Part shown: piece by piece, positions 25,396 through 33,356 of the stretch
Position numbering within the stretch: the first letter of the stretch is position 1
Layout: every line of letters begins with the position of its first letter
NCBI RefSeq assembly: GCF_042854845.1
Contig: NZ_AP031498.1
Location: 2,294,001 to 2,358,000, forward strand
Direction: 5' to 3'
Length of the DNA stretch: 64,000 nucleotides
Source of the DNA: Maricurvus nonylphenolicus
GTDB taxonomy: Bacteria; Pseudomonadota; Gammaproteobacteria; Pseudomonadales; Cellvibrionaceae
Translations under genes and position numbers: made by a program
Notes under the pieces: generated by a model
Databases searched by the model: none
The model's input: only the letters and a program-made list of their open reading frames with translations
What the model was told of the DNA's origin: nothing

Positions 25396-26979
25396 ATGGC
25401 TTATAACAACAATTATCTATTACCAATTAAACGCTTAGGCCAGGCCTGCTTATTAGCGGGATTGGGCTTATCGACTCTCTCTATGGGAGCTGTGGCTGAA
25501 GACAAACCTGAGCGGCCTAATATTGTCATAATGCTGAGTGATAACCTCGGTTATGGCGATCTGGGCTCCTATGGCGGCGGTATCACCCGAGGTGCGCCTA
25601 CGCCGCGTTTGGATGCCTTGGCCGAAGAGGGCATGCGTTTTACCAACTTCAATGTTGAAGCTGAATGTACGCCGTCCCGTTCTTCCCTGATGACCGGACG
25701 TATGCCTATCCGCTCGGGTACTACCCGTGCTGTACCTGTTCCTGGTCTTCCGGTGGGATTGGCACCTTGGGAATACACCATCGCTGAAATGCTCAAAGAC
25801 CAGGGTTATAACACCGCGATGTACGGTAAATGGCATCTGGGTTATGTTGAAGATCGCCTGCCTATCAATCAAGGCTTTGATGAGTGGTGGGGCTTCCCGT
25901 TCAGTACCGATGTGTCCTGGTTCCCCGATGCCGTAGGCTTTGATCCCGACCTGTTTGAGACACCGCGTTTGTACGAAGGTAAGGCAGGCGAGGGCATCAA
26001 ATTACTACAGCCATACGACAAGACTGTTCGCCCGTTTATTGACAGTATCATTGCGGAGAAATCCGTCGCTTATATCAAAGAGCATGCGGGTGATGAAGAG
26101 CCTTTCTTCCTTTATATCCCGTGGTCATTGGTTCACCATCCCTCAATTGCACACCCCGATTTTCAGGGTAAGTCAGGTGCCGGTAAATACGGTGATGCGA
26201 TGATGGAGCACGATCATCGTGTAGGCCAGGTGCTGGATGCCATCAAGGAGGCGGGCATTTCAGATAATACCTTGGTGATCTATGCCAGTGATAATGGGCC
26301 GGATCGTGCAGAATATCCGTATGTGGGTAATAGTGGCCAGTACCGTGGCTATCTGGGAACGGTGCATGAAGGCTCTATTCGAACGCCAATGATTGCACGT
26401 TGGCCGAACAAAATCCCTGCCAAAGTGGCTACCAATGAGATTGTCAGTATTAACGATATCTTTCCAACGGTAGCGTCTATTGTAGGTGGAGAAGTGCCGG
26501 ATGATCGAGCGATTGATGGTGTCGATCAAAAAGACTTTTTCCTGGGTAAGCAGGAAAAATCAAACCGCGAGAGCGTGCTGTTTTTGGCTGGCGAGCATAT
26601 TACCGGTGTGAAATGGCGTCAGTTCAAAATCTATATGCACGGGGAAAGCCCGGATATTGATAAGCGCGGTTATCAGGAATTGTGGGCACCTCAAGCCTAT
26701 AACCTGCAATTGGATCCGCAAGAAAGGCACGACATCGCACTACAGAATCTTTGGTTGTTGGCTGCGGGCTTGAAACCTGTATTTGAGTACGTATATAGCG
26801 TTGAGAAATACGGTTTGATTTTACCCGGTGGTGATAAACCTGAAGTTTACGAAGTGAGTAATATTCCTTTCTATAGTCCAGAGGCCCTTGAGTTGACGAT
26901 GAGCTCTATTAAAAAGGAAGCCGTTAAGCAGATGATTAAGGACAAGTTTAATCAGTTAGTGGGGAAAGAGGGGAAGTGA
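25396..26979 (+). CDS. Formylglycine-type sulfatase (arylsulfatase family)
   Basis: A 527-residue protein from the ATG at 25396. An N-terminal signal (about 12-34, ending GAVA) implies export. The catalytic signature CTPSRSSLMTGR places the formylglycine-forming cysteine at residue 91 in the C-x-P-S-R context. Calcium ligands appear as SDNLGYGD (D49, N50) and IYASDNGPD. Further core residues are in GKWHLGY and LVHHPSIAHP. Type I sulfatases hydrolyse sulfate esters of aryl, sugar or steroid compounds. The cysteine needs a maturation enzyme (FGE or anSME), not present in the window. It is the last gene of the receptor-PPIase-HupE-sulfatase run and is separated from it by operator-like repeats. 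The substrate is unknown. Confidence 0.92.
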   Translation: MAYNNNYLLPIKRLGQACLLAGLGLSTLSMGAVAEDKPERPNIVIMLSDNLGYGDLGSYGGGITRGAPTPRLDALAEEGMRFTNFNVEAECTPSRSSLMTGRMPIRSGTTRAVPVPGLPVGLAPWEYTIAEMLKDQGYNTAMYGKWHLGYVEDRLPINQGFDEWWGFPFSTDVSWFPDAVGFDPDLFETPRLYEGKAGEGIKLLQPYDKTVRPFIDSIIAEKSVAYIKEHAGDEEPFFLYIPWSLVHHPSIAHPDFQGKSGAGKYGDAMMEHDHRVGQVLDAIKEAGISDNTLVIYASDNGPDRAEYPYVGNSGQYRGYLGTVHEGSIRTPMIARWPNKIPAKVATNEIVSINDIFPTVASIVGGEVPDDRAIDGVDQKDFFLGKQEKSNRESVLFLAGEHITGVKWRQFKIYMHGESPDIDKRGYQELWAPQAYNLQLDPQERHDIALQNLWLLAAGLKPVFEYVYSVEKYGLILPGGDKPEVYEVSNIPFYSPEALELTMSSIKKEAVKQMIKDKFNQLVGKEGK

Positions 26980-27010
26980 TTCCCCTTTATTACTCTTAGA
27001 AGAGTAGTTT
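26970..27010 (+). terminator. Tandem hairpins at the end of the sulfatase gene
   Basis: GGGGAA-GTGA-TTCCCC (26970-26985) overlaps the sulfatase stop codon and is followed by TTTATT. A second small stem, TACTCTT/AAGAGTA (26991-27006), leads into GTTTT. Together they look like a terminator. Confidence 0.6.
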
Positions 27011-27027
27011 TAAATTAACATCGTAGC

Positions 27028-27135
27028 GGCCAGAGTCCCGTTGTTCCTTTAGAGGCACGCTTTTCGGCATCCATGCCCGCTCTGCGTCGGCGTCCTGCCT
27101 CCGAAGGCCTCTAAAGGAACAACGGGACTCTGGCC
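27028..27135. repeat. Perfect 29-bp inverted repeat (MITE-like or long terminator)
   Basis: The arms at 27028-27056 and 27107-27135 are exact reverse complements (GGCCAGAGTCCCG ... CGGGACTCTGGCC at the ends) around a 50-bp GC-rich core. The element lies between the convergent sulfatase and regulator 3 genes. No coding capacity is visible. It is either a small non-autonomous mobile element or a very stable bidirectional terminator. Confidence 0.8.
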
Positions 27136-27178
27136 TTCTACCCACCTTTATCTCACGAATAATAAGGTAGGTAATTGA

Positions 27179-28489
27179 TTAGGCTGTTACAGGCTCGACA
27201 AGACTTTTCTTATACTGAGTAGGTGTCATTTGTGTGGTCTTCTTAAATGCTTCATAAAACGAAGACTTAGATTTAAAGCCTACTTCCACCGCCAGCTCAA
27301 CAATAGGCATATTGCTTGTCGCTGGATCAGACATGAGTTTTTTCGCTAGTTGAATTCTGTAGTTGTTAACAAAACTAAAGAAGTTTTGGTTCAGTTGACC
27401 ATTAATCACCTGTGATACCTGATGGGCTGTTAAACCAGTCCGTTCCGCTAAATCAGGTAATGTCAGCTCACAGTCTAAATAGAGCTCTTCGTCCTGCATG
27501 ATTTTCATAAGCTCTATCTTATAACTTTCAGCATCTTCCAGACTTAGTCCCGAACGTTCATATTTAACCGATGTGATTTCTTTAGGGGTATCTGAAGCTT
27601 CCTCGTGATTGGGGGAGGGGGGGATTTCGGTTGCCTCTACAGGATCTGATTGAGTCTCTGTCACTGGTGATGGAATAGATGTTGGTTCACTGTGATCAGC
27701 TGCTTCAACACCCCAGATAATATTGGGTTGAAAGATGGCTGCGGTACCTATGCTGTAGATCAGCAGGACGAGAAAAATGTAAGGGATATTGGGTGCTAGT
27801 GCGGTGACATCAAAGTGACCGACCAAAATAAGTTGCGAGCGGTTAAAAACCAGGAATATGGCTAAAAATACCAAACAAACCAGCGATAGGCTTTGCAGCC
27901 AGCGTAAGTTCATGGGTTCTATAGAGGAGAAGTGCTGTTGTAATCTCTGATTGTGGTACTTGATCTGTTTTAGAACCAAAAAGCAGTAGATGCCAAATTG
28001 CAGGGCAAATAGATTACCTTGCAGGTGTAGATTTACCCAGGTTTGCCAAAAGAATGGAGCGATATCTGTAACTTGTTGCTCTAATACCAGATCGGTGCGA
28101 TCGCTCCATAAATAGGTGATAAAGTTTCGCTGCTCTTCGATAGAGTAGGTGAAAAAGTTCAGTGAATTGATCAGTAGTAACACTGCTGGTAACAAGTGGA
28201 AGGCTTGTTTCCAGCTAACGGATTTTGTCGTCAAGCTAAAGGCATAGAGATAGAGTAGGGGCCCCCAGGCAAAGTCCAAAGGCGGGATCATGAGGGCAAA
28301 GCCAGGGTGCTGCATAAAGAACTCGGTTCGGACTACCCAGTTCTGCAATAACCCTAGAGATAGAACCAGAATTAAGCCCGCCATAAATCCGTTAGCGAGT
28401 CGATGACCGCTGCTCGCCAGTAACAAAACTGCTGCAAGGATTACTCCTTGCAGCATACCAAAGCCGTAAAGGAAGCCAATAAAATCCAC
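27179..28489 (-). CDS. Membrane-integrated AraC-type regulator 3
   Basis: A 436-residue paralogue of regulators 1 and 2, here with a GTG start at 28489 (MDFIGFLYGFGMLQGVILAA). It has about seven membrane segments, a proline/glutamate-rich linker (about 255-305) and an AraC domain with LPDLAERTGLTAHQVSQVIN and PIVELAVEVGFKSKSSFYEAFK. Unlike the other two it has no divergent promoter of its own. It lies 17 bp after the DUF1254 gene and is probably the last gene of the operon DUF3604-4, DUF1214, DUF1254, regulator, which would give autoregulation. It is convergent to the sulfatase. Confidence 0.88.
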   Translation of the reverse strand: MDFIGFLYGFGMLQGVILAAVLLLASSGHRLANGFMAGLILVLSLGLLQNWVVRTEFFMQHPGFALMIPPLDFAWGPLLYLYAFSLTTKSVSWKQAFHLLPAVLLLINSLNFFTYSIEEQRNFITYLWSDRTDLVLEQQVTDIAPFFWQTWVNLHLQGNLFALQFGIYCFLVLKQIKYHNQRLQQHFSSIEPMNLRWLQSLSLVCLVFLAIFLVFNRSQLILVGHFDVTALAPNIPYIFLVLLIYSIGTAAIFQPNIIWGVEAADHSEPTSIPSPVTETQSDPVEATEIPPSPNHEEASDTPKEITSVKYERSGLSLEDAESYKIELMKIMQDEELYLDCELTLPDLAERTGLTAHQVSQVINGQLNQNFFSFVNNYRIQLAKKLMSDPATSNMPIVELAVEVGFKSKSSFYEAFKKTTQMTPTQYKKSLVEPVTA

Positions 28490-28506
28490 TATGCCGTTGC
28501 CTAAGG

Positions 28507-29040
28507 TTATTTAAAGGGGGTTGCTATAAGTGAGCGCTGTAAGGCTTTGTATTCTTCGGCCATACTGCGATCAGGAATAACGAGGCGATTTAGCATAAGG
28601 CCTCGGTTATTTGGCGCCCGAAGGACTTGGATACCTTCAGTGTTATCAAATTTGGCGGTTTGTGACGCCAGGATTAACTTGAATTCTCCATCTTTTACTT
28701 CTCGATCATCAATAATGGCGAAGTTGCTGGTCTCAATATCATGGAAATTAAGCATCCAGTATTGATTGGGAATCACTTTGGCCGAAATTAATAAAGGTTC
28801 ACTGCTAACATCGAAAACCATGCCGCTGTATAAAACATCTGGTGAAGGGCGAATAACAATACGATCGTTTTCTGTAATCATATCCTTATATAGAACCTTG
28901 TTGATTTTTGCTCCATCAGTACTGATCGACTTTTCCTGAATAATTAGCATGACACCATAGGGGATGGCCCATACAGCCATAACGTGCAAAGGTACTGCTA
29001 GCGCGAGAGAAATAAGAAGGTAGCGCTTCCAATTGATCAT
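28507..29040 (-). CDS. DUF1254-like membrane-anchored protein
   Basis: A 177-residue protein with one N-terminal membrane helix (YLLISLALAVPLHVMAVWAI) and a periplasmic domain resembling DUF1254. The segment RPSPDVLYSGMVFDVSSEPLLIS and the following NQYWMLNFHDIETSNFAIIDD match the family pattern in which small-chain aromatic positions precede a YYS(L/M)Q-like strand. Its start overlaps the stop of the DUF1214 gene in ATGA, so the two are translationally coupled. DUF1254 and DUF1214 are often fused in one polypeptide; here they are separate and in reversed order. The function of the family is unknown. Confidence 0.65.
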   Translation of the reverse strand: MINWKRYLLISLALAVPLHVMAVWAIPYGVMLIIQEKSISTDGAKINKVLYKDMITENDRIVIRPSPDVLYSGMVFDVSSEPLLISAKVIPNQYWMLNFHDIETSNFAIIDDREVKDGEFKLILASQTAKFDNTEGIQVLRAPNNRGLMLNRLVIPDRSMAEEYKALQRSLIATPFK

Positions 29041-29612
29041 GAGCAGTTCTCCTTGGTGATTTTAGGTAAGGCAACGCTTTCAGGTTTGTCGTAAAACATC
29101 TGTCCAGGGTGGTAGAGACGCAGCGTCATGCTTAACTTGCCAAGATAATCTGCTAGTGGAATCCAATTGCCTTCCTGTTGCTGTGAAGAAAGATTAATAA
29201 GGAAGCTGCCATCGTCGTTAAATTCAGCGTTGTATTTGTTCCATGAATAGCGCTTTTGAGGATTTGGTATCAGGAAGCCGTCTTCCATATACACCGTCAA
29301 ACTCCACCAGCGTGTGTCGAGTGCCTCTCCCTGAATTAGATAGTCACAGCTTGAGTGGAGTGGTTCTCCGTTGTCATCGGTATAGACCTTGTAATACACA
29401 TTGACATTAGACGGGGATAGCGCACTAAACATTGCTGTCCAGGCTTTGTCATAGATGCCTGTATCGCTGGTGCCCATACTCAGGTTGGTGTTCCATGGGC
29501 CGTTATGAATCCAGCCGCTGAGATGGAAATATTTCAGGTAAACGAATGCACTTGAAGCCGCGATTACACATGCTAATAGCAGTGATGCAGGGATAAAAAA
29601 CAGCTTTTTCAT
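29037..29612 (-). CDS. DUF1214-like membrane-anchored protein
   Basis: A 191-residue protein with an N-terminal helix (FFIPASLLLACVIAASSAFVYL) and a periplasmic domain ending in EGNWIPLADYLGKLSMTLRLY, the typical C-terminal DUF1214 motif (NW-P...-TLRLY-P). The central SWNKYNAEFNDDGSFLINLSS also fits. It lies 13 bp downstream of DUF3604 protein 4 and overlaps the DUF1254 gene by four bases, so the three genes are almost certainly one operon. It may form a heterodimer with its partner in the periplasm. The function is unknown. Confidence 0.7.
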   Translation of the reverse strand: MKKLFFIPASLLLACVIAASSAFVYLKYFHLSGWIHNGPWNTNLSMGTSDTGIYDKAWTAMFSALSPSNVNVYYKVYTDDNGEPLHSSCDYLIQGEALDTRWWSLTVYMEDGFLIPNPQKRYSWNKYNAEFNDDGSFLINLSSQQQEGNWIPLADYLGKLSMTLRLYHPGQMFYDKPESVALPKITKENCS

Positions 29613-29625
29613 GTAATTCCCTTGG

Positions 29626-31602
29626 TTATAGTTTATTTGGTTGATTAGTTTTAATGGGTTGAGGGCTATACCAGATAGGTGAGGACCAGGCTCTTTCCTT
29701 TATAACGCTGATATTTTCGGCGGTTTTTGTGCCTAGCCTAATGGCGTCGTAGCTACTCCAGCGGCAGGTTGGATTTTGTAGGGCTCGAACGTAATAAAAT
29801 GCAGAGTGGTCACTATTAAAGTTTGGATCCTGCCAAACTACTTTGATTTCCTCGTTACCACTCGTTGCGCTAACTTCACAGGTGTCGAGGTTCACCCGTG
29901 CACCATTGTCAGGGCATAAGCCGGTTTTAGGATCGGGTGACTGGTTGTTTGAGCAAGCAATATCAAAAACGGCTTCTTTGTTTTCGCCGTTTTCTACCCA
30001 ACTTTTTATCATTTGAATACGATCCAGTTTTGCTCCGTTAGGATCCTTGGCTGCCCAGATTAAAAATTTGGGTTGAGTGCTCGTGGTTTCTTGTTGCAGG
30101 ATGCCTCCCATAGGAACACCACCAGCGTAGGCCTGTTCAATCATGTCTTCTTGTTGGCTCAGCGCGGGGGAATAATCCCAGCCTGCAAAGAAGCGTAAGC
30201 GAATACGGGTACCGCTGGTGGCGTAGGTCTCTTTGTTTTTCATGGCATCAAAGATGGCCTCACGCGTATTTTCTTCTGCCCAAACTGCGGCCAGGCCTCC
30301 TGGGTTATAACTGAAGTGGGTGCCGGGCTGGAGTTTTTGCTTACCCAAACGCTTTTTGGCTGTGAGGTCTCGGAGACCAATTTTTCCACGGTAGTCCCAT
30401 GCTTCTGTATCTCCTGGCGTGGAGTTGTGGGTATCCGTACTGCCGATAAATCCAAACCGTAATGGATTGAAATCTAATTGTTGTTCAAGCTGTAAACCAA
30501 ATTTCAAACCGTCTCGGGCAAAGGAACCATCGCTGGCGCACTTACCGCGATTTTCGCCTTCACAGAGCGGATAGAATTGTTCAAAGCCACATTCCTCATC
30601 ATTCGTGTTAAGGCCAATGGCGCATTCAGAATTCCCTTTGGCCTGGAAAATTTCAGCCAGGGGTTCGGATTGGCTCCGGCGCTGCCAATCAGCTTCTGTG
30701 TATGGGCCGCCGTCTTCATCCTCATAGCTATAGGCTTTACCCTGATAGCGGTTTAGATTATGTGGGATGGTCAGGAACTCGCATTCTCCTGCGCAGGTGT
30801 TTTCCAGAGTACGCCATAGGTCGAGTGCAGTGGGGGCATCAAAGGCAGACACCACATGGTCGGGAACTATATGGTTACGGAATAGAACATTACGGTGGGT
30901 TGAGCCCATATCTGGCCATAAGGGGGAATACTCATAAGCGTAGATTGTTGTAAAAACACCGGGTTCATATGCAGCGTCTGCTGCCTGCTGCATTTTTGAC
31001 CAGGTTGTCTTGCCGTGTTTGCGGCAGAACTCGCCATCTTCGCCACACAGATCTATAGGGGCTTTGGGAGGGCGTGCAAGGGTGTCTCGCTTGAGATCGA
31101 AAAGCAGGCTCAGGGATGGGTTATCAAACTGCTGACAAAAATCTTTTTGTTTAGGGGTTAAATCTTTATCTGTACATCCTTCGAAGAGGCCGAAGCTTTC
31201 TGCATGGTCAGCAATGGCGACAAAATCTAACGGTTCAGTCAGTTGCGCGACTTCTCCGGAAAACAGCGTCATGGGTTCGCCTTGGGCAAAACGGTAGGCT
31301 TCTTCGGGCCCTTTACGGTTGCCCGATAGGTAACTGTCAAATGACCAGGACGTGTGTACGTGGGTATCGCCGAAATAGACGTTTTTCAGCGGATTCTTTT
31401 GCTGAACTGTTCTGGCTCGGAATGCGGGTTTGGTTATGGCATCCTCATTCTCTGCGGCGACTTCTGATAGCAGTTGTCGTTGGGCTTCAGATGTTAATCG
31501 AGTGACTTTTGAGTCTACTGCCTTTTTCAAATAATTGACTCCAACGGCTCCCGCGAAGCTTAAAGGTATCAAGGTGTAGATAAGAGCTTTTTTCATGTTC
31601 AT
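29626..31602 (-). CDS. DUF3604 domain protein 4 (membrane-anchored)
   Basis: A 658-residue member of the second DUF3604 subfamily of this locus. The N-terminal helix (LIYTLIPLSFAGAVGVNYL) has no obvious cleavage site. Metal-site motifs are FGDTHVHTSWSFD (H81, H83), IADHAESFG, LTIPHNLNRYQG and FIGSTDTHNSTPGD. The REAIFDAMKNKETYATSGTRIRLRF segment is shared with protein 3. The start could be the ATG at 31602 or the one at 31596; neither has a clear ribosome site. It is the first gene of an operon with DUF1214, DUF1254 and regulator 3. The reaction is unknown. Confidence 0.9.
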   Translation of the reverse strand: MNMKKALIYTLIPLSFAGAVGVNYLKKAVDSKVTRLTSEAQRQLLSEVAAENEDAITKPAFRARTVQQKNPLKNVYFGDTHVHTSWSFDSYLSGNRKGPEEAYRFAQGEPMTLFSGEVAQLTEPLDFVAIADHAESFGLFEGCTDKDLTPKQKDFCQQFDNPSLSLLFDLKRDTLARPPKAPIDLCGEDGEFCRKHGKTTWSKMQQAADAAYEPGVFTTIYAYEYSPLWPDMGSTHRNVLFRNHIVPDHVVSAFDAPTALDLWRTLENTCAGECEFLTIPHNLNRYQGKAYSYEDEDGGPYTEADWQRRSQSEPLAEIFQAKGNSECAIGLNTNDEECGFEQFYPLCEGENRGKCASDGSFARDGLKFGLQLEQQLDFNPLRFGFIGSTDTHNSTPGDTEAWDYRGKIGLRDLTAKKRLGKQKLQPGTHFSYNPGGLAAVWAEENTREAIFDAMKNKETYATSGTRIRLRFFAGWDYSPALSQQEDMIEQAYAGGVPMGGILQQETTSTQPKFLIWAAKDPNGAKLDRIQMIKSWVENGENKEAVFDIACSNNQSPDPKTGLCPDNGARVNLDTCEVSATSGNEEIKVVWQDPNFNSDHSAFYYVRALQNPTCRWSSYDAIRLGTKTAENISVIKERAWSSPIWYSPQPIKTNQPNKL

Positions 31603-31660
31603 TGTGGGTATGAAACGCTTGTTATTATTGCCGGTAGAGAGGGTTGTACTAAGGATAGTT

Positions 31661-31798
31661 CGGAAGCCTCGATAGATGCGTCCGGGCCAATCAATTCAAA
31701 CAGGTGTTACCCAAAATCGTCCAAATGGTTTACGCCGACCTGTTCGGACATTGGGGGGACAAGCCCTTGTCATCCGTGGCTCCGAGCTATTCGGACGC
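31661..31798. promoter_or_regulatory. Candidate operators upstream of DUF3604-4
   Basis: The 323-bp region 31603-31925 lies between divergent DUF3604-4 and crotonase genes and has no gene. It contains TGCGTCCGG (31677-31685), GTTCGGACA (31742-31750) and TTCGGACGC (31790-31798), all carrying the locus-wide CGGAC/GTCCG core. Nothing else was recognised in it. Confidence 0.45.
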
Positions 31799-31925
31799 TT
31801 TGGTGTTGCCCTGCTATGCCAATATTGTGGGTGTTAATGCCAATAACACCTCCTGGCAGTTGAAGCAGCCTTAAAAACTGGCACAATCACACCCTAAGCA
31901 TTAAGAGATACAAGTGGAGCAAATA

Positions 31926-32711
31926 ATGGAAGGTCGCGTTTCGATTGAAATCAATGACGGTATCGCAGAGGTCACACTGATCCGTGGCGATAAAATGAAC
32001 GCCCTGGATAAACGCATGTTTGAGGCCTTGATTGAGGCCGGTGAACGCCTGAAGAAGGAGCCGGGTGTGCGAGTGGTGGTACTGTCAGGTGAAGGACGCG
32101 CTTTCTGTGCTGGTCTGGATATGTCCATGTTTTCGCCTGAAAACGCTATGGATCTGATACCTCGTACCCACGGTATTGCCAATATCTTCCAGCAAGTAGC
32201 CTGGGTTTGGCGCGAATTGCCTATGCCGGTGATTGCTGCTGTGCAGGGTACAGCCTTTGGGGGCGGTTTCCAGATTATGCTGGGCGCTGACATGCGTTAT
32301 GCCCACCCGGATACCAATTTCAGTATTATGGAAATCAAGTGGGGTCTGGTGCCGGATATGGCGGGTACCCAGTTGTGGACCAACCTGGTTCGTGAAGATG
32401 TTCTACGCGAGTTGACCTACACCGGTCGTGTATTTAAGGCTCCGGAAGCCCTGGAGCATGGTTTTGTTACTCGTCTGGTAGAGGATCCCAAGGCTGAAGC
32501 CATGGCGATGGCTCGTGAGATTGCCGGTAAGAACCCTGAAGCCATTCGTGCCAATAAGCGTATTTTCAACGCCATGCGTAACCCGGATGAAGCTGAAGGC
32601 CTGATGCTGGAGTCTGTCGAGCAGCAGGCGATCATCGGTGGTCCGAATCAGATGGAAGCCGTAATGGCGAACTTCGAGAAACGTGCGCCTAACTTTAAAG
32701 ATCCAGAGTAA
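31926..32711 (+). CDS. Crotonase / enoyl-CoA hydratase family protein
   Basis: A 261-residue protein from the ATG at 31926 (a GTG at 31914 is in frame but less suited). The crotonase fold is shown by GRAFCAGLDMSMF (first oxyanion-hole loop) and AVQGTAFGGGFQIMLGADMRYA (second). EIKWGLVPDMAGT follows with Glu and Asp near the active site, and another Glu lies in LRELTYTGR. The pattern fits an enoyl-CoA hydratase or isomerase; the Asp in VPDMAGT, where hydratases usually have Gly, leaves the exact reaction open. The DsbA-like gene starts 13 bp after its stop, so they are probably co-transcribed. It could take part in breakdown of an acyl or ring-cleavage CoA product. Confidence 0.88.
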   Translation: MEGRVSIEINDGIAEVTLIRGDKMNALDKRMFEALIEAGERLKKEPGVRVVVLSGEGRAFCAGLDMSMFSPENAMDLIPRTHGIANIFQQVAWVWRELPMPVIAAVQGTAFGGGFQIMLGADMRYAHPDTNFSIMEIKWGLVPDMAGTQLWTNLVREDVLRELTYTGRVFKAPEALEHGFVTRLVEDPKAEAMAMAREIAGKNPEAIRANKRIFNAMRNPDEAEGLMLESVEQQAIIGGPNQMEAVMANFEKRAPNFKDPE

Positions 32712-32723
32712 GTCTGAGGCTTG

Positions 32724-33356
32724 ATGTCAGCCATTCTCTATTATGTCCATGACCCCATGTGCAGTTGGTGCTGGGGTTATCGGCCAACTTGGGAGCAGTT
32801 ACGCTCCCGGTTACCTGAAGGTGTCACTACCCGGAATCTTCTGGGGGGATTAGCGCCTGATTCTAATCTACCCATGCCGCAAGAGCTGCAACAGAAGTTG
32901 CAGGCTATTTGGCAGCAAATCCATACTCAGTTGGGCACGGAATTCAATTTTGATTTCTGGACGAAAAATCAGCCGCGCCGCTCTACCTATCCTGCTTGCC
33001 GCGCGGTGATTGCTGCGAGTATGCAGGGGCGGGAAGAGGATATGATTCTTGCCATTCAGCGGGCTTATTATCTGCGTGCTTTAAATCCATCGGATACCGC
33101 AACCCATCAGCAGCTGGCTGAAGAGCTGTCATTGGACGTTGGCCAGTTTATGCGGGATCTGGAAAGTTCTAGTACCGAACGAACCCTACAGCAGCAAATC
33201 AATCTCTCACGGCAGTGGCCCATTGCGGGTTTTCCGTCATTGGTACTTCAGATGAATGAGGCTGTTGTTCCAATCTCGCTGGATTATCGTGATTGTCAGA
33301 GTTCCCTGCAGGATATAACTGCCAAGCTGGCAGGGCAGATTATGGGACAGAGTTGA
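32724..33356 (+). CDS. DsbA/FrnE-like thioredoxin-fold oxidoreductase
   Basis: A 210-residue cytoplasmic-looking protein with no signal peptide, starting at the ATG at 32724. The redox motif CSWC lies at about residues 13-16 in YVHDPMCSWCWGYRP, and the cis-proline loop is in WPIAGFPSLVLQ (about residue 170). This matches the DsbA-like thioredoxin domain family that includes FrnE-type disulfide or glutathione-linked proteins. It sits between a crotonase and a small orphan, and its stop overlaps the orphan's start (TGATG). A role in thiol oxidation or isomerisation is the family expectation. The partner is unknown. Confidence 0.82.
   Translation: MSAILYYVHDPMCSWCWGYRPTWEQLRSRLPEGVTTRNLLGGLAPDSNLPMPQELQQKLQAIWQQIHTQLGTEFNFDFWTKNQPRRSTYPACRAVIAASMQGREEDMILAIQRAYYLRALNPSDTATHQQLAEELSLDVGQFMRDLESSSTERTLQQQINLSRQWPIAGFPSLVLQMNEAVVPISLDYRDCQSSLQDITAKLAGQIMGQS

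Noticed and set aside
25468..25872. A 134-codon minus-strand frame over the sulfatase
   Set aside because: It covers the catalytic region of the sulfatase and encodes a composition typical of antisense frames.
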